Positions 53,131 through 64,000 of a stretch of DNA of 64,000 nucleotides are shown in pieces. Source of the stretch: Hyaloperonospora brassicae (Eukaryota; Oomycota; Peronosporomycetes; Peronosporales; Peronosporaceae); the NCBI GenBank assembly GCA_947650285.1, contig CANTFL010000086.1, positions 1,302,001-1,366,000 of the forward strand, read 5' to 3'. Each line of letters opens with the position of its first letter. Within the stretch, counting starts at the first letter, position 1. The notes beneath the pieces were generated by a model that was not told the DNA's origin, did not search any database, and was given only the letters and a program-made list of their open reading frames with translations. The position numbers and the translations under genes were made by a program.

Positions 53131-56100
53131 GTAGAACTGAGTTCTGTCACTCCTCTACGAGGTAGAGCAACACAGGGCTTAGCCCCACAGAGCTCCGTGA
53201 CAGCTAGCACAGAGCGTGGATACAAGCCTGGCTTGTTAGTCGCCGAGGAGATAGTTATAGGATTTGAGAAGCACTGGTCGATATAAATCGATTCTGGGGC
53301 GTCATGCAACTATGCTAGACGCCGTTCTCTTGAGGGGAGTCAGCAATATGCTGAGGCGCTCAAAGCGCACGACGTTGATTCCATCACCGTTCGTTTAGCG
53401 ACGGGTAGTCGCGTTACTGTGTTTCGAGTTCCGTTGAACTTGGGCGTGAAGTTTTTAAACTTTGATAGCACAGAACGCTGTCTCGTCCTTGACTTGGATT
53501 CGAGATACGATCTCATCCTAGGCATGGCATGGCTTAAACGCCATGAATTATGGATCGATTGGAGGTCTAAGACCTTAGGCGCCACGCGCAATGTTCCTAG
53601 CAAAGCTTTGGAGAGTCATGAACCCACCTTTGCTACGCAAAAAAAGCACTATTGGCGCGAGTCATTGGCGGAAGATGTCAATGTGCTGGACATTGGTATG
53701 TCGGAGCTAATTAGCTCGAATGTCTATGACATGAATATTGAGCGGAGCTCTTCTAATGTGTTTGAAGAGAGTTGTACTCCGTTGAGTGATACTCGTCGTC
53801 ATAATGAGTCACTGCATGCGTCAAGCATGGTTGGCCTACGGGCGGGACATACAGGAAGTAATTCCCATGATGTCAGTGCGGTGGCACGTGAAATTACACA
53901 GAGTGGGGGCGGCCGTGATGGCACCTCACTGAATGCCGGTAATGACATTGATGGCGAGAAGCCAGAGTGTTCAGGGCTAGGCCCGAATGCTTTACGTGAA
54001 GTGGTCCGTGTAAATCCACTGGGTAAAGTCTTTGAGTTACGTAACACTTCACCAGATGTCGTTCAAGACATGAGCTCTCGTCTAGAGTGTGCTAATACAA
54101 ATAGCAACCACGGGGACCCGACTGTCCCGGCCTCTAGGAGGCGTACGGTTTTTTCTGAGGAAACGATTCCAGCGTAGGGTGGCAGCTGATGAGCACCCCA
54201 CGTCAGATACGTCCCATAATGATAAAAGAAACAATACAGTATACACATTTGTTAATGGAGTAACTGGTCATGTTGATGGTAACATCCGTCTCGCAACTCT
54301 TCCGTCTGTGGACGCTCTCTCCGAATTGGACGAAATATATGATGGCGACTTTAGCCAAGCCTTACAGGACAAAGAATTATCCGATCCAGTGGTCATTCGA
54401 CCCGATGCAGAGTTGATTTCTTCCTCGTTATTGAACGAATCCGTCCTCGAGGACACAAAGGCATCATTAAGTGCGCGTAGTGGATCTGCGATCCTTAAAG
54501 ATCCACTGGATCCGTTTTATCCTTTGGTAAAGGAATTTCAAGACGTGGTGTGTCACGACCCGCCGTCTGCCGTACTTCCTGACAGAGGTGTGCGTCACGA
54601 AATTGACCTAGTTCTTAGAACTAAATACTGCGTAACACGGCAGTGGCCTTTACCAAAGGAGCAGTGTGACGTCATAGACGAATTTTTTCGTGCAAAGCAC
54701 GCAGCGGGCATGGTTTGTGAGAGCAAATCTCCTCATTCCACGCCCACATTTTGTGTCCGAAAGCCCAATGGAAAGTGGCGCATTGTTCATGATTACAATA
54801 AGCTTAGTGCTGCCACGATCCCAGCTCAGACACCAATCCTTCTGAAAGATGTTCGTCAGAACAATATGGTGGGATGTACAATGTACAGTGCACTCGATTT
54901 AGTCGATGGTTATTACCAATTACTCATGCGTGAGAGCGATATCCCGCTAACAGCGGTTAGTACCCCGAGCGGTATGCTCTAGGAGTGGCTAGTTATGCCA
55001 CAGGGCTTGTCAAACGCCCCAAATACGTTCAATCGTCTTGTGACGCAACTGTTTCGGCCTCACCGAGGTTATGCACAGACCTACTTTGATGACATCTTTG
55101 TCCATAGTCGTGCTATGAACGGCCGGTCTGATGTGGATAATCACATCGACCATTTACGAGCAGTGCTCGAGTGCATGCGCACAAACATGTTGTATGCCAA
55201 CGCCTCTAAGTGCATCTTTGGTGCACAAGAGATTCACTTTTTACGAAGCTTCATTGGGAAGCGTGGTCTTAACGCGTATCCCGTTAAGATAAAAGCCATA
55301 GTTGATTGGCCGGTTCCTAAGAACCAAAAGGACTTACTTAAGTGGATTGGTCTTGCCAATTACTTACACAAGTATAGTGCGAACTATGCGGACATGGCTC
55401 GGCCATTATCCAATCTCCTTATAAAGGATGTGTAATGGTTTTGGACTAACACCGAGCATTAAGCCTTTATGGCTGTTAAAGAGAGTCTTCTTCATGCGCC
55501 AAACTTGGCTTTGCCCGACCCTGATCGGCCTTTCAGTGTCGTCTGTGACGCATCTGACTTTGCCATCGGCAGTGCCCTGTTACAAACAGATAATGATGGA
55601 CGGGAACGCGTCATTTCGCTTGAGTCCCGGCAGCTGAAAGCATCTGAAAAGAACTATCCAGTTCATGACAAACAGCTACTTGCAATGAATTATGCTTTAG
55701 TCAAATTCAGAGTTCATCTGCTTGGCTCTAAGCCTTTTGTGATCTATACAGATCATGCGTCATTACGCACTGCGACCCAGTCGCCACATCTCTCTCAGCG
55801 AATGGATCGTTGGCTCTCATTCTTTGCGGAATACAACTTCGAGGTGGAGTATAAGCCGAGAAAACAGAATGCTTTGGCTGATGCGTTGTCACGTAGACCT
55901 GACTATGAGCTTGCTCATGTTACGACTCTGTCATCATCGGTCACAGACCTCATTCGTTCGGCATATGCCAAAGATGAACATTGTGTGGCTTTGCTACGTG
56001 CTCCGGGAAGCGAGGAGTTTAACAACTCAGACATTGAATTGTCGGCACGTTTACGTGCGAGGCTACATCGATATTCCATCGATCAATGCCTGTTGTGCTA

Positions 56101-57738
56101 TAGCACAGATATAGAGGATACTACCCGTATCGTTGTCCCTCATGATGATAAAGTGAAGTATCGCATCCTCTATGAGGCGCATGATACTGCGGTGAGCGGC
56201 CACCTCGGTCGAGAGAAGAAATATAGCTCTGTGATCCAATATTATTGGTAGCCCAAACTTTAAAAATGGGTAAGCACATACGTGCGTACGTGCAAAACGT
56301 GTCAACGGGTGAAACCCTCTGATCATGCGGCTGTGCCGCTCGCTAGTATTCCTATACCCTCTGGGTGCTGGGAGTCCATCAGCATGGATTTCATGTTCGG
56401 TCTGCCGAAAGATGTGCAAGGCAATACGGGTATTGTGGTCTTTGTTGACCGTTTGAGCAAGATGGCTCACTTGGAGGCTGTGCCAGATACCATTGATGGT
56501 GAAGGTACAGCTACGCTGTTTATCGATCGAGTGTTTCGACAACACGGCTTGCCTGTGGCAATTGTCCTTGACCGAGACCCTCGCTTCACTGGGAAGTTTT
56601 GGAAGTCCATCTTCAAGGTGCTCGGCACACGTCTGGACATGTCCACGGCGGATCATCCGCAGACCGATGGTCAAACCGAGCGATTCAACCGCGTTATCGG
56701 TGACATATTACGCAGTGTTTGCGCTAATACACCAAAACGTTGGAGTTCGATGCTTCCTGTTGTTGAGTTCGCGTTAAATAACGCTGTTCACGCCTCTACA
56801 GGCTTTACTCCGTTCTACGTGAACGGTCTCACACACCCTCGCGTTCCGTTGACGCTACCACTGCGTGGTTCAGGGCTTGGTGGGGAAGAGATGGCCGATA
56901 GGCTTGCTGGTATCAGCCCTGCTACTGTTCATAAACATGTAAACGGGTTTCTCTCAACGCGCTTGAATGTGGTACGACACGTACGTGATGCACTGGCTGA
57001 TAGCTAAGACAAGCAGAAGGAACAAGCTGATGTTAAAGGAAGAGGATGTATTGAACGTTATGAGGTCGGAGACCAAGTTCTACTCAATGCTAAAAACCTA
57101 CCTACAAATGTAGTGTCTGCCGTCTTTAAGACAAAGTTGCGTCCGCGCTTCATTGGGCCATTCACGGTCATTGCTAAGAAGGGATTGGCGTATACACTCA
57201 ACCTCCCGCGCAAACTGCGCACGCACCCAGTGTTCTACGTTGGATTACTTAAGCCGTATCGGGACCCGTCCCATGTGAACTCGGAGGCACTTGCGCCGGG
57301 TAATAGGGCCTTGCCGTCGGCTGTTGCATCCGAACCAGGAGGTCAAGCTGACCATCCACACGGGCTGAGGCCAGCTCCAATGCTTGAACACGGTCTTGCA
57401 TCGCGTCGAGCGCACTCTGGGTCTTACCCAATGTCTCTTGGAGACCACTCGGCTCACGGAGCACCTTCTCATGCTCCTCCTTCGGTACCCCGACCACCAC
57501 CGACGCCGCTCGATGAGCAAGGGAACCACCTGTTCCATGTGGAGAGACTCCTTCAGCGACGTCGTCGTCGTGGCCAATACTAGTATCTGGTGAAGTGGCG
57601 AGGGTACCCGGAGTCGGAGAACTCGTGGGAGTATGAGATACCCCTTCGGCAGGACTGCCCTTACGCCGTGGATGTTTTTGAACATTGTGGCCAGGGTCGC
57701 CTTGCGAACGAGAACGCTTCTCACCAATAGTGGTGGGA
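53111..57738 (+). pseudogene. degenerate pol of B2
   Basis: Protease (IDSGAS after a TAA at 53284; VILGMAWL-type block near 53510), RT ([29 protein letters not shown] near 55085), RNase H (DASDFAIGSALLQ, YTDHASLRT), integrase (HDTAVSGHLGREKK; CKTC; MDFMFGLP; DRDPRF; TDGQTER) and chromodomain (HLFHVERLL … YLVKWRGYPESENSWE). Stops lie near 54175, 54981 (Trp to TAG), 55433 (Glu to TAA), 56249 and 56261 (shared with B1), 57005 and 57582. No piece can give an active polyprotein. Confidence 0.9.
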
Positions 57739-58364
57739 GGTAACGTGTTGCTCCGCACCATAGGGTCGTGACCCGTGGCTACCATAATAGCCGGACCATA
57801 ACGCGTACGTGTACTCAACTGACCTCTGGCCTTGAGCTTGGCATACTCGAACCGGAGCTTTCGTTCTAAACGATCGTCAGCCACATCGGCTCTGGCCCGC
57901 AGCGCTGGCACACTACTAAGGTGCCGCTTGCGGTACACCCAACGGATGAATGGATTGTCCTCCTCCTCGGGCAGCTCGCCAGCGAACAACGAGATGGGCA
58001 CGCCCTTTATCGGTCGAACCGACACACCATGAGAGATACTCTCAAGGTATGCAAGGTACTGACCTTGCGTGGTAAAGAATGGTTCGAGATACCTCTCATG
58101 TAGAACCTTACGGAATGCAATGTCTTCCGACGACGTAGCCTCTGGTGCAATTGCCCATGTTGCGAGGCTACGGCCTTCCGCTTGACGGAGACGTTGCTCC
58201 ACGTCAGTTGTTGCAAACAAGTAACCACTCCGGTTCTGAACAACCGCCTGGGTATGCGCTCGGCGTCGAGCTTTCTCCCCACGCTGACGAATTAGCTCCG
58301 GTTGCTCGTCGAGCGGGTTCGTGATGATGTTCTCACCTTCATCTGTTGTATGATGCTGCGCCAC
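57249..58364 (-). CDS. antisense ORF of B2 (aORF-B), 371 codons
   Basis: Colinear with the B1 antisense ORF over its entire length, with no gaps or stops; about 17 substitutions, mostly conservative and concentrated in the disordered middle and ends. The C-terminal heptad helix is almost unchanged. The start shown is a GTG; the likely start is the ATG at 58549 joined by splicing or shift. It overlaps the 3' end of pol including the chromodomain, where pol has a stop that is silent for this strand. Function unknown. Confidence 0.7.
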   Translation of the reverse strand: MAQHHTTDEGENIITNPLDEQPELIRQRGEKARRRAHTQAVVQNRSGYLFATTDVEQRLRQAEGRSLATWAIAPEATSSEDIAFRKVLHERYLEPFFTTQGQYLAYLESISHGVSVRPIKGVPISLFAGELPEEEDNPFIRWVYRKRHLSSVPALRARADVADDRLERKLRFEYAKLKARGQLSTRTRYGPAIMVATGHDPMVRSNTLPPTTIGEKRSRSQGDPGHNVQKHPRRKGSPAEGVSHTPTSSPTPGTLATSPDTSIGHDDDVAEGVSPHGTGGSLAHRAASVVVGVPKEEHEKVLREPSGLQETLGKTQSALDAMQDRVQALELASARVDGQLDLLVRMQQPTARPYYPAQVPPSSHGTGPDTA

Positions 58365-58408
58365 TGGCGCGGTGGTATCACCACGTTCAACGAACGGATT
58401 CGGAGCTG

Positions 58409-58549
58409 TTAGAGGTGAGCCTCAGGTACAGCGGAGTGGGACGATATCCCGTCATCTCCATGGACACTGGTGTCACTACCATAGTCCACATCCTCATCGA
58501 AGCCGAGGTAAGAGGAAAGAGTCCGAGACTCGTTGGGTGGCAATGACAT
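58409..58549 (-). CDS. candidate first exon of the B2 antisense ORF
   Basis: 46 codons (MSLPPNESRTLSSYLGFDED…) from ATG 58549 to the TAA at 58409-58411, in the same relation to the main antisense frame as in B1. The equivalent GT/AG pair would join it in phase. Confidence 0.45.
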   Translation of the reverse strand: MSLPPNESRTLSSYLGFDEDVDYGSDTSVHGDDGISSHSAVPEAHL

Positions 58550-58641
58550 GGTGTTTCGTGTTTAGCAACCGTAAGGTTAAGCACACGCACACCAACCTCT
58601 TCGAGTAAAGAAGCCGCTTGACGTTTTGTGGTAACGTCAGT

Positions 58642-58655
58642 CTGGTGAGGGAGGG
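58642..58655 (+). promoter_or_regulatory. polypurine tract of B2
   Basis: The purine-rich run tggtgagggagggg-like precedes TGTAACGGGG of the 3' LTR. Confidence 0.7.
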
Positions 58656-59178
58656 TGTAACGGGGTTACACGTCGGCTGGTAGTTGACGATAGGTGTGGT
58701 GCACACAAGAGAGGGGTACCCTATAAAGTAATTTTCGAACACAGTGAGTGTATCAATTGTTGAAGACTGATGTCTGTCATCAATTGATTACGAGATCTAT
58801 AAGAGGTTATTTAGGGCAGGTTAAATACGTTGTTCTAAGGTGTTCTTTTAGGTTTAATAAAGAAATACAAATTCAGTTCCCCTTTTGATCACTGAAAGAC
58901 ACGTGCCTTACGAGGCGTCTTTGATCGATAGGAGCTAGCAATACCTGTGAAGGTAGCTGCTCCAGAGTACTCTGTGCTGTGATTCTTTTGAATCGTTTGG
59001 TCCCTTAGGAACGGGAACGTGAGCTCTCTGAGCTTGTTGACTCTCTGAGTCGGGTTCTCTGAACCAAAACCTTAGCTCTCTGAGATGTTGACTCTCTGAG
59101 TCGGGTTCGTTGTACCAAAGTTGCTCGTAAGAGCGTTAAGTCTTCCTCTGACTTAAGGAGCTGTGTAGCTCCGCTACA
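58656..59178 (+). repeat. 3' LTR of B2 (523 bp)
   Basis: Same length as the 5' LTR with scattered substitutions (for example the first 20 bases and the region near 59075), so B2 is older than element A. Confidence 0.92.
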
Positions 59179-59183
59179 CCATC
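59179..59183. repeat. target site duplication of B2 (CCATC), right copy
   Basis: Identical to 51464-51468. Confidence 0.92.
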
Positions 59184-60517
59184 AAACGACGAGTCCAATT
59201 GCAAGCCGACAGCTGACGCACATATGTGTTGCAGGATTTGCATTCTCAAAGAGTGATAATACCATGATAATTGTAATAATTTGAGCATATCAAGTGCTCT
59301 AAGACGCGCATGTGGCAATCGAGGGATAAACATGTGCGCGGTCATGCAGAGTGCGTCGCCATCGCTAACAAACGCACATTGTTCTTGTTCTGTGCGAGTG
59401 GTCCAGCGGCAGCTTTGTCTAAGAGCCACTACTGGTAGGCTCGATCTACTAGATGGCTACGCGATACGGCGATAACGTCCGACTGGTTTCTTGTCGTCAG
59501 CATGTATTCTACGTGAGGTCGGCAACGTAACATCGGAACTTTGCGCGAAAGTTATCGCCGAATGCCAAACGCTTGAGTCAAACGACATACAGAAGCCATG
59601 TTGGTGTGGTGAACTTGTGCAAGATCGTTCACATGAGATAAGGTCCTTGCGAGGGCCTCGCCAACACTCAGGACAACACGTCACCAATGTGTAAGACACG
59701 TCCACTCGTTCTGCGAAAATTTTACGAAAGATAGCTAGCGACACTACTTGCTTCGTAGAGCATCTCGCATGAGTGGAGCCAGAACCTAGGTCTCAGTCTC
59801 TTGGTACTTACTCGAGCCTCGGTCATTGGAAACATGGGTAGAAGCACTTCGGGCTTGACGAATTTGTGTGTATCGTGGTCCTGCTACAGTTGCTCGTGGC
59901 CGAAGCATCAGTGTTATTGCAGAGTGTGAATCTAGGTATGGATGCAACATGAGCCATTCAAGAATGCTACAAAGCGCAGCTATCGCGAGTGCCCACCATC
60001 GTGTGTATTGCATTTGCGAGGTAGCGTATCCCACAAATATGATAGGAGCTCGTGTAACCTCTCAATATTTTTGCCGGATTCACACAACATATTCGATATG
60101 AGCTCGAGTAACCTCTAGATATTGTCGTCAAAGGAATTCAGCAGGTACGATATGCGTTTGTGCTAGCTCCAGTGAGCGCATATTATTCCGTCGTCGCGTT
60201 TGATTGAGCAGCGTCATACGTGCACAGTACACACCGACGACGTGCGGGCATAACATCGCATCGTGCGCTCGCAAAAGCAAGTCGCTTCTGCTTTTGCAGC
60301 ATATACGCAGCAGACAGGCGTCGACCGGCTTTTCTACACGAGACCTCGCTACGACGGTCACGAGTGGACGAAGTGGATACGTCCATACATATGTGCAGAT
60401 ATTGGGACCCGACCAAAGGAGCTCCTGAGCTCCTGCAGTGTGTCCCGAGCCGTCGTTGTCAATGGCAATCAGTTTTCCACTTGCGATCTCTTGCGCACAA
60501 GTGTCGGCTACTAAAGC
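59184..60517. other. intergenic region upstream of the MFS gene
   Basis: No supported gene. The last few hundred bases should contain the transporter promoter; no specific element is identified. Open frames across 60220-60514 are out-of-frame with the transporter. Confidence 0.5.
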
Positions 60518-62044
60518 ATGTTTCTACTCACGTTTTCGCGCTGGTACTTGTTTCTCGCAGCGTTCGTCGTGCAATTCTGCATTGGCTGCATCTACTCGTG
60601 GTCGGTGCTCAACCATCCGATCGATTTAGCAGTCTACGACAATGCTCGAAAAGGTCGCGCGGTCAACACGTTCTACATTGCGGTTGGGGTCTTCGGTGCA
60701 GCGACGTCCACGCTGGGCCCGACGATCGAGCGCAAGGGACCGAGATGGGGCGTTCTCGTTGGTACAGCATTGTTCATGGCTGGCCACGTCGTAACAGCTA
60801 TTGGCTGCCACTACGCGTCCATTGCGTGCATCTACATTGGCTACGGCGTCATCACTGCAATTGGGATGGGCATGTGCTACATCTCACCTGTTGCGACCTT
60901 GCAGAAGTGGTTCCCAGACTATCGTGGTACAGCTGCGGGGTTTGCTGTTGCCGGGTATGGCGCAGGCTCTGTAGTGTGGAGCAAGGTGTACCTGCCCACC
61001 ATCGATGCTGTTGGTCTCCCCTGGATGTTTGTCGTGCTCGGCTCGATCATGAGCGTTGCCATGTTTGCCGCAGCTTTTGCCCTCCGCGTGCCACCGCCGG
61101 ACTTTACGGTTAATGGGCTTGACATTCACGGAAATCACGTCGACGAGGAGAGCGGCGTGTCGGACAACAAGCTCGATGACGTCTACACGTCCGTTGAGAC
61201 CCCCAAAGCTAGTGGCCGCGCCGAGCACGATTTCGAGACGGTCAAGACGCTGCCGGTCAAGCAGCTGCCGTTCAAGCAGGCGATCTTGACCCCCGACTTT
61301 ATCTTCATGTACCTCATGTTCTTTGCCAACCAGCTCTTCGGCGTGATCGTCTTGGCCCGACTCTCGAGCATGTGCACGGACATCTTTGGCAAAAGCGCCG
61401 GCAGTGCGTCCGACATCGTGTCCATCAACAGCGCGTTCAATTGCTGTGGACGTCTTGTGTTTCCGGCCTTGTCGGATTGCTTCGTGCGCGTTTTCAACGT
61501 GGAAAAGGCGTTTGCCCGCAAGATGGTGTACTACTTCACGCTTGGTGCGCAGATTGTCGTGCTTGGTTCGCTCCCTTGGGTCATTCGTCAGGATAGCTAC
61601 ACGGTCTTTGTGGTTGAGGTCTTCGTGCTGACATGCAGCTACGGTGGCGGCTTTGGCACGATCCCAGCTTTCGTGACTGAGATGTTTGGTGCCTACAACA
61701 TTGGTCCAATGCACGGAGTGATTTTGACAGCGATGGCTGTTGGTGGCGTTGCGGGTGGCCTCTCGTTCAACCACTCGTACAACAACAAGATTGATGGTGG
61801 CATGAGCGTGGGCGAGGCCTATATCGACAACATCCAAGTGATCTTTGTCATCGTCTGCATTGGGTTTGCTATGCTGCTCATGGTACGCACGAATACAACG
61901 GACCGCATGGAGCCGGGCTACCACTACTCGCTGTGCGGCAAGCGTGTGATTCGCATCCCGCCGAAGCAAAAAGATGCGATAGAGCAGCAAGAGGCTGAAG
62001 CAGAGACTGCTGCTGCGAAGGGACTACCGGGAACTGCTGCCTAA
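60518..62044 (+). CDS. MFS transporter, oxalate/formate antiporter-like (OFA type)
   Basis: 508 aa from ATG 60518 to TAA 62042. A 12-helix membrane carrier, probably for a monocarboxylate or related small anion. The N-terminus RWYLFLAAFVVQFCIGCIYS followed by WSV is the OFA-type first helix. The loop between helices 2 and 3 has ERKGPRWGV in place of the usual DR.GPR. GMGMCYISPVATLQKWFPDY then RGTAAGFAVAGYGAGSVVWS is the helix 4-5 signature. A hydrophilic central loop (about residues 195-255) separates the two six-helix halves. The C-terminal tail is acidic and Ala/Glu-rich. No introns and no defects. Substrate cannot be told from sequence alone. Confidence 0.9.
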   Translation: MFLLTFSRWYLFLAAFVVQFCIGCIYSWSVLNHPIDLAVYDNARKGRAVNTFYIAVGVFGAATSTLGPTIERKGPRWGVLVGTALFMAGHVVTAIGCHYASIACIYIGYGVITAIGMGMCYISPVATLQKWFPDYRGTAAGFAVAGYGAGSVVWSKVYLPTIDAVGLPWMFVVLGSIMSVAMFAAAFALRVPPPDFTVNGLDIHGNHVDEESGVSDNKLDDVYTSVETPKASGRAEHDFETVKTLPVKQLPFKQAILTPDFIFMYLMFFANQLFGVIVLARLSSMCTDIFGKSAGSASDIVSINSAFNCCGRLVFPALSDCFVRVFNVEKAFARKMVYYFTLGAQIVVLGSLPWVIRQDSYTVFVVEVFVLTCSYGGGFGTIPAFVTEMFGAYNIGPMHGVILTAMAVGGVAGGLSFNHSYNNKIDGGMSVGEAYIDNIQVIFVIVCIGFAMLLMVRTNTTDRMEPGYHYSLCGKRVIRIPPKQKDAIEQQEAEAETAAAKGLPGTAA

Positions 62045-64000
62045 GTAAGAGCTCTGGCTCTCATCGGACCTTGCACTAAAGAGCACGAGGTTTTGCTATT
62101 GCGTTTGTTTGTTTGTTTGTTTCTTCCTGTACAGTGCAGTGGTTGATCTGTCTATCTCTTTTACAATACCAGCCAGCTTGACAGCGACCGAATGTTCGTT
62201 GACATTCACTTTGGTGTTTATGAGGTCCCAACATGGGCTTGTAAGCAGTTGGTGGTATGACCACAACTTGGAGGGAATAGTCATCTTACATGTTCAGGGA
62301 ATTGCGTCGGCCCATGACCAGACAGACAGGTTCGGAGGTGTCACTCAGCAGCCAGCTATCATGACTTGCGTAACTTGTCAAGCACTGCGTCAGCTGTCGA
62401 TGTACCTTCAACGCCCAGCGTTGTGGTACAAGAATTGATGATCTAGCAATGTGCTCTCGTCGATGTTTTCTACGACAACGTCAGAGAGCCCAGCAGTGCA
62501 GATCTGCAAAGTATCTACGACTTATCGTGACCGGCACCTTTTCTATGACATTACGTCAGCGCGCGACGCATCTGCTTGCAATGAGAAACCGTATGCAGTC
62601 TATACAGTCTACACCGATCTATGTGGTTGCCCGACTTACCTGTGTCGATTGCAGCGAACAGACAGCAGACAAGAAAGGGCGCACAATGCCTTTGATTGCA
62701 TAGACTTCCCGACACTACGAGTTGCGAGTATGATCAGCTTCAACACAAGTAATGCAGCACATCCATGAGACACTGGCGCATCTCGCGTCCTCATGTAGGT
62801 AGGAAGGTACATGCAACGACAGATAACATTCCGCTTTTTGCGTCTCGATGTGTCAAGTTCGTGGGGTTTCGTCACGTTGAACGCACATCACGTACAACGC
62901 TCGTCCTGTAACATGTAACATGTAGCTGTACACAAAGGGCTTTTGTCACCTGTGAATATTGGAGGCCCGAAAATACGTTGCTACAGCGTGTCGTCAGCAC
63001 GCGCGGTCACAATGCCTTGGACGTGCTCGCGAACATGACAACAAAGAGCCTGCGAGACGATGGAACAAGAGGAAGCGGGAAGCGAGGGCATCCCTCCCAC
63101 CACGTCCTCACCACAGCGTACTCGTCGATTCATTGCATTGACCGCCGCCCGAGACGACTAAGAAGACACGGCCATGTCTGCGGCACCATCGCGTGTATGC
63201 ATTCGCTCGATCCATATTTGAGCAGCGTCTAGAATGAGGAAGCGATGGATTGTCATTGAGCTCGGCGTTCTCGCTGTTCATCGGCAAATTTGATGCAGTC
63301 TGCTCAACCGCGTGGCACCCGACAGGAACGAACAGCTGCAGACATCGATCCCATCCTCGAAACTTCTTTCAATCGTGCACAAGCACACGAGTTCTGTCAA
63401 AGATACGGCGCTTGTGCCTTGTCTCCCGGGCGGCGGCGCATCCATCACACAGACCGTGACTTCTGAGATGGGCGCTTGCGATCGTGCTGGTAGCCCTGCG
63501 ATGGGCATCGCTGAGAAATGCGAGATGGGCAGAGCGCAGTGACGCTACGGAATCCGCCGGAGCTCCAGATGCCGTGTCGCTGGGTCGTGATGGCAGACGA
63601 CGCAGTACACGGCGCGGCCGCTTTTGGTATCGTGCTCCAGTCCTGAGGTAATGAATCGCAGACAATATCGCAGACGGCTTCCGCTGGAAGATCCCCGAGA
63701 CGCCCCTTGCTCACTTAGCATGCCACGATGATGTAGCGGACTTACGTGAAGCCCAACGGGAAAAGGGGCTCGTCACCTACTGGACAGGTCGCATTGCGAC
63801 ACAAGACAGCCTTCAGCTTTATGCGAGTTCCTGCATGGCACAAAGACCCCCGTCATTATCTCTGCTTCTTTCGCGACGACTACAGAGCGCGTTTGGGGAT
63901 ACAATGGCGGCATACGTACGTCAATGGAGCGTATGTGGTGGCGTTATCTTCGACCTGTATCACGACCCTCGAAGGCCAGAGCAATCGGGTCGTTCACGAG
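62045..64000. other. 3' flank without a supported gene
   Basis: Contains the transporter 3' UTR and then no convincing gene. Overlapping minus frames at 63278-63714 include a short segment with two CxxC-like cysteines (VYCVVCHHDP near 63600) but no continuous frame; this may be a broken gene or chance. Confidence 0.4.
62103..62122. repeat. (GTTT)n microsatellite
   Basis: Five GTTT units just downstream of the MFS gene. Confidence 0.9.

Larger units (their letters stand above)
51469..59178 (+). mobile_element. Ty3 chromovirus, family B copy 2 (B2), defective
   Basis: Plus orientation, 7.7 kb, perfect CCATC duplication, two 523-bp LTRs. Organisation is identical to B1. Different target duplications show that B1 and B2 are separate integrations and not a segmental duplication, although they share the same gag stops and the same pair of integrase stops. 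Private lesions include TAA just before the protease aspartate (53284-53286), TAG near 54981 in RT, TAA near 55433 and TAG in the chromodomain region (about 57582). The antisense ORF is intact. Confidence 0.95.

Noticed and set aside
60884..61990. 368-codon minus frame opposite the MFS gene
   Set aside because: Wholly inside the transporter, His/Arg/Val-rich as expected for the complement of a GC-rich coding frame, no motifs.
63278..63714. Overlapping minus frames with a CxxC segment
   Set aside because: No continuous frame; could be a broken gene but nothing supports a family.
1..64000. RXLR or Crinkler effector genes, tRNA, rRNA, CRISPR
   Set aside because: Looked for by motif in the frames and by eye; none found. 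An intron-containing or diverged copy could be missed.

Overview
This window looks like a gene-sparse, repeat-rich piece of an oomycete nuclear genome (Phytophthora or downy-mildew type). The inference rests on eukaryotic gene structure, a GH81 endo-beta-1,3-glucanase, an oxalate/formate-antiporter-like MFS carrier, long AT-rich spacers, and Ty3 chromoviruses and Ty1/copia elements of the kind these genomes carry. No bacterial operons, CRISPR arrays, rRNA or tRNA genes were seen. Only three host genes are well supported: an unrecognised 758-aa low-complexity/coiled-coil protein (593-2869, -), a secreted GH81 glucanase (5278-8115, -) and the MFS transporter (60518-62044, +).

Most of the rest is transposon. 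Element A (28145-36126, +) is a complete Ty3 chromovirus. It has 391-bp LTRs that look identical, a 5-bp target duplication TATAC, gag, a gag-pol -1 frameshift signal, pol (protease, RT, RNase H, integrase, chromodomain), and a 534-codon ORF on the opposite strand that overlaps the chromodomain. Element B is a second chromovirus family present twice in opposite orientations: B1 (14635-22269, -, target duplication TTTTA) and B2 (51469-59178, +, CCATC). Both B copies have gag and pol broken by many stops, several of them shared, yet both keep an uninterrupted 371-codon antisense ORF in the same place as that of A. Four solo LTRs related to A lie at 10190, 13353, 23401 and 24793.

Between A and B2 is a nest. 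An old copia element D (37150-50406, -) was split by a hAT DNA transposon (45613-48377, near-perfect 8-bp duplication) and by a second copia element C (39550-45022, -). B1 itself landed inside an older open reading frame, whose two halves rejoin in frame across the target duplication.

The main discoveries are three. (1) Element A, including LTRs, gag, pol and the antisense ORF, is built almost continuously of short perfect inverted repeats (arms about 6-13 nt), with both start codons at hairpin apices. The relatives show decayed or compensated versions of the same hairpins. (2) Two chromovirus families carry a long antisense ORF overlapping the chromodomain, and in B it has outlived gag and pol. 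(3) Both families share a -1 frameshift module: heptamer, 7-9 nt spacer, and a stem with a CAGTAGG/CCTACTG core that contains the gag stop codon, four codons after the heptamer.
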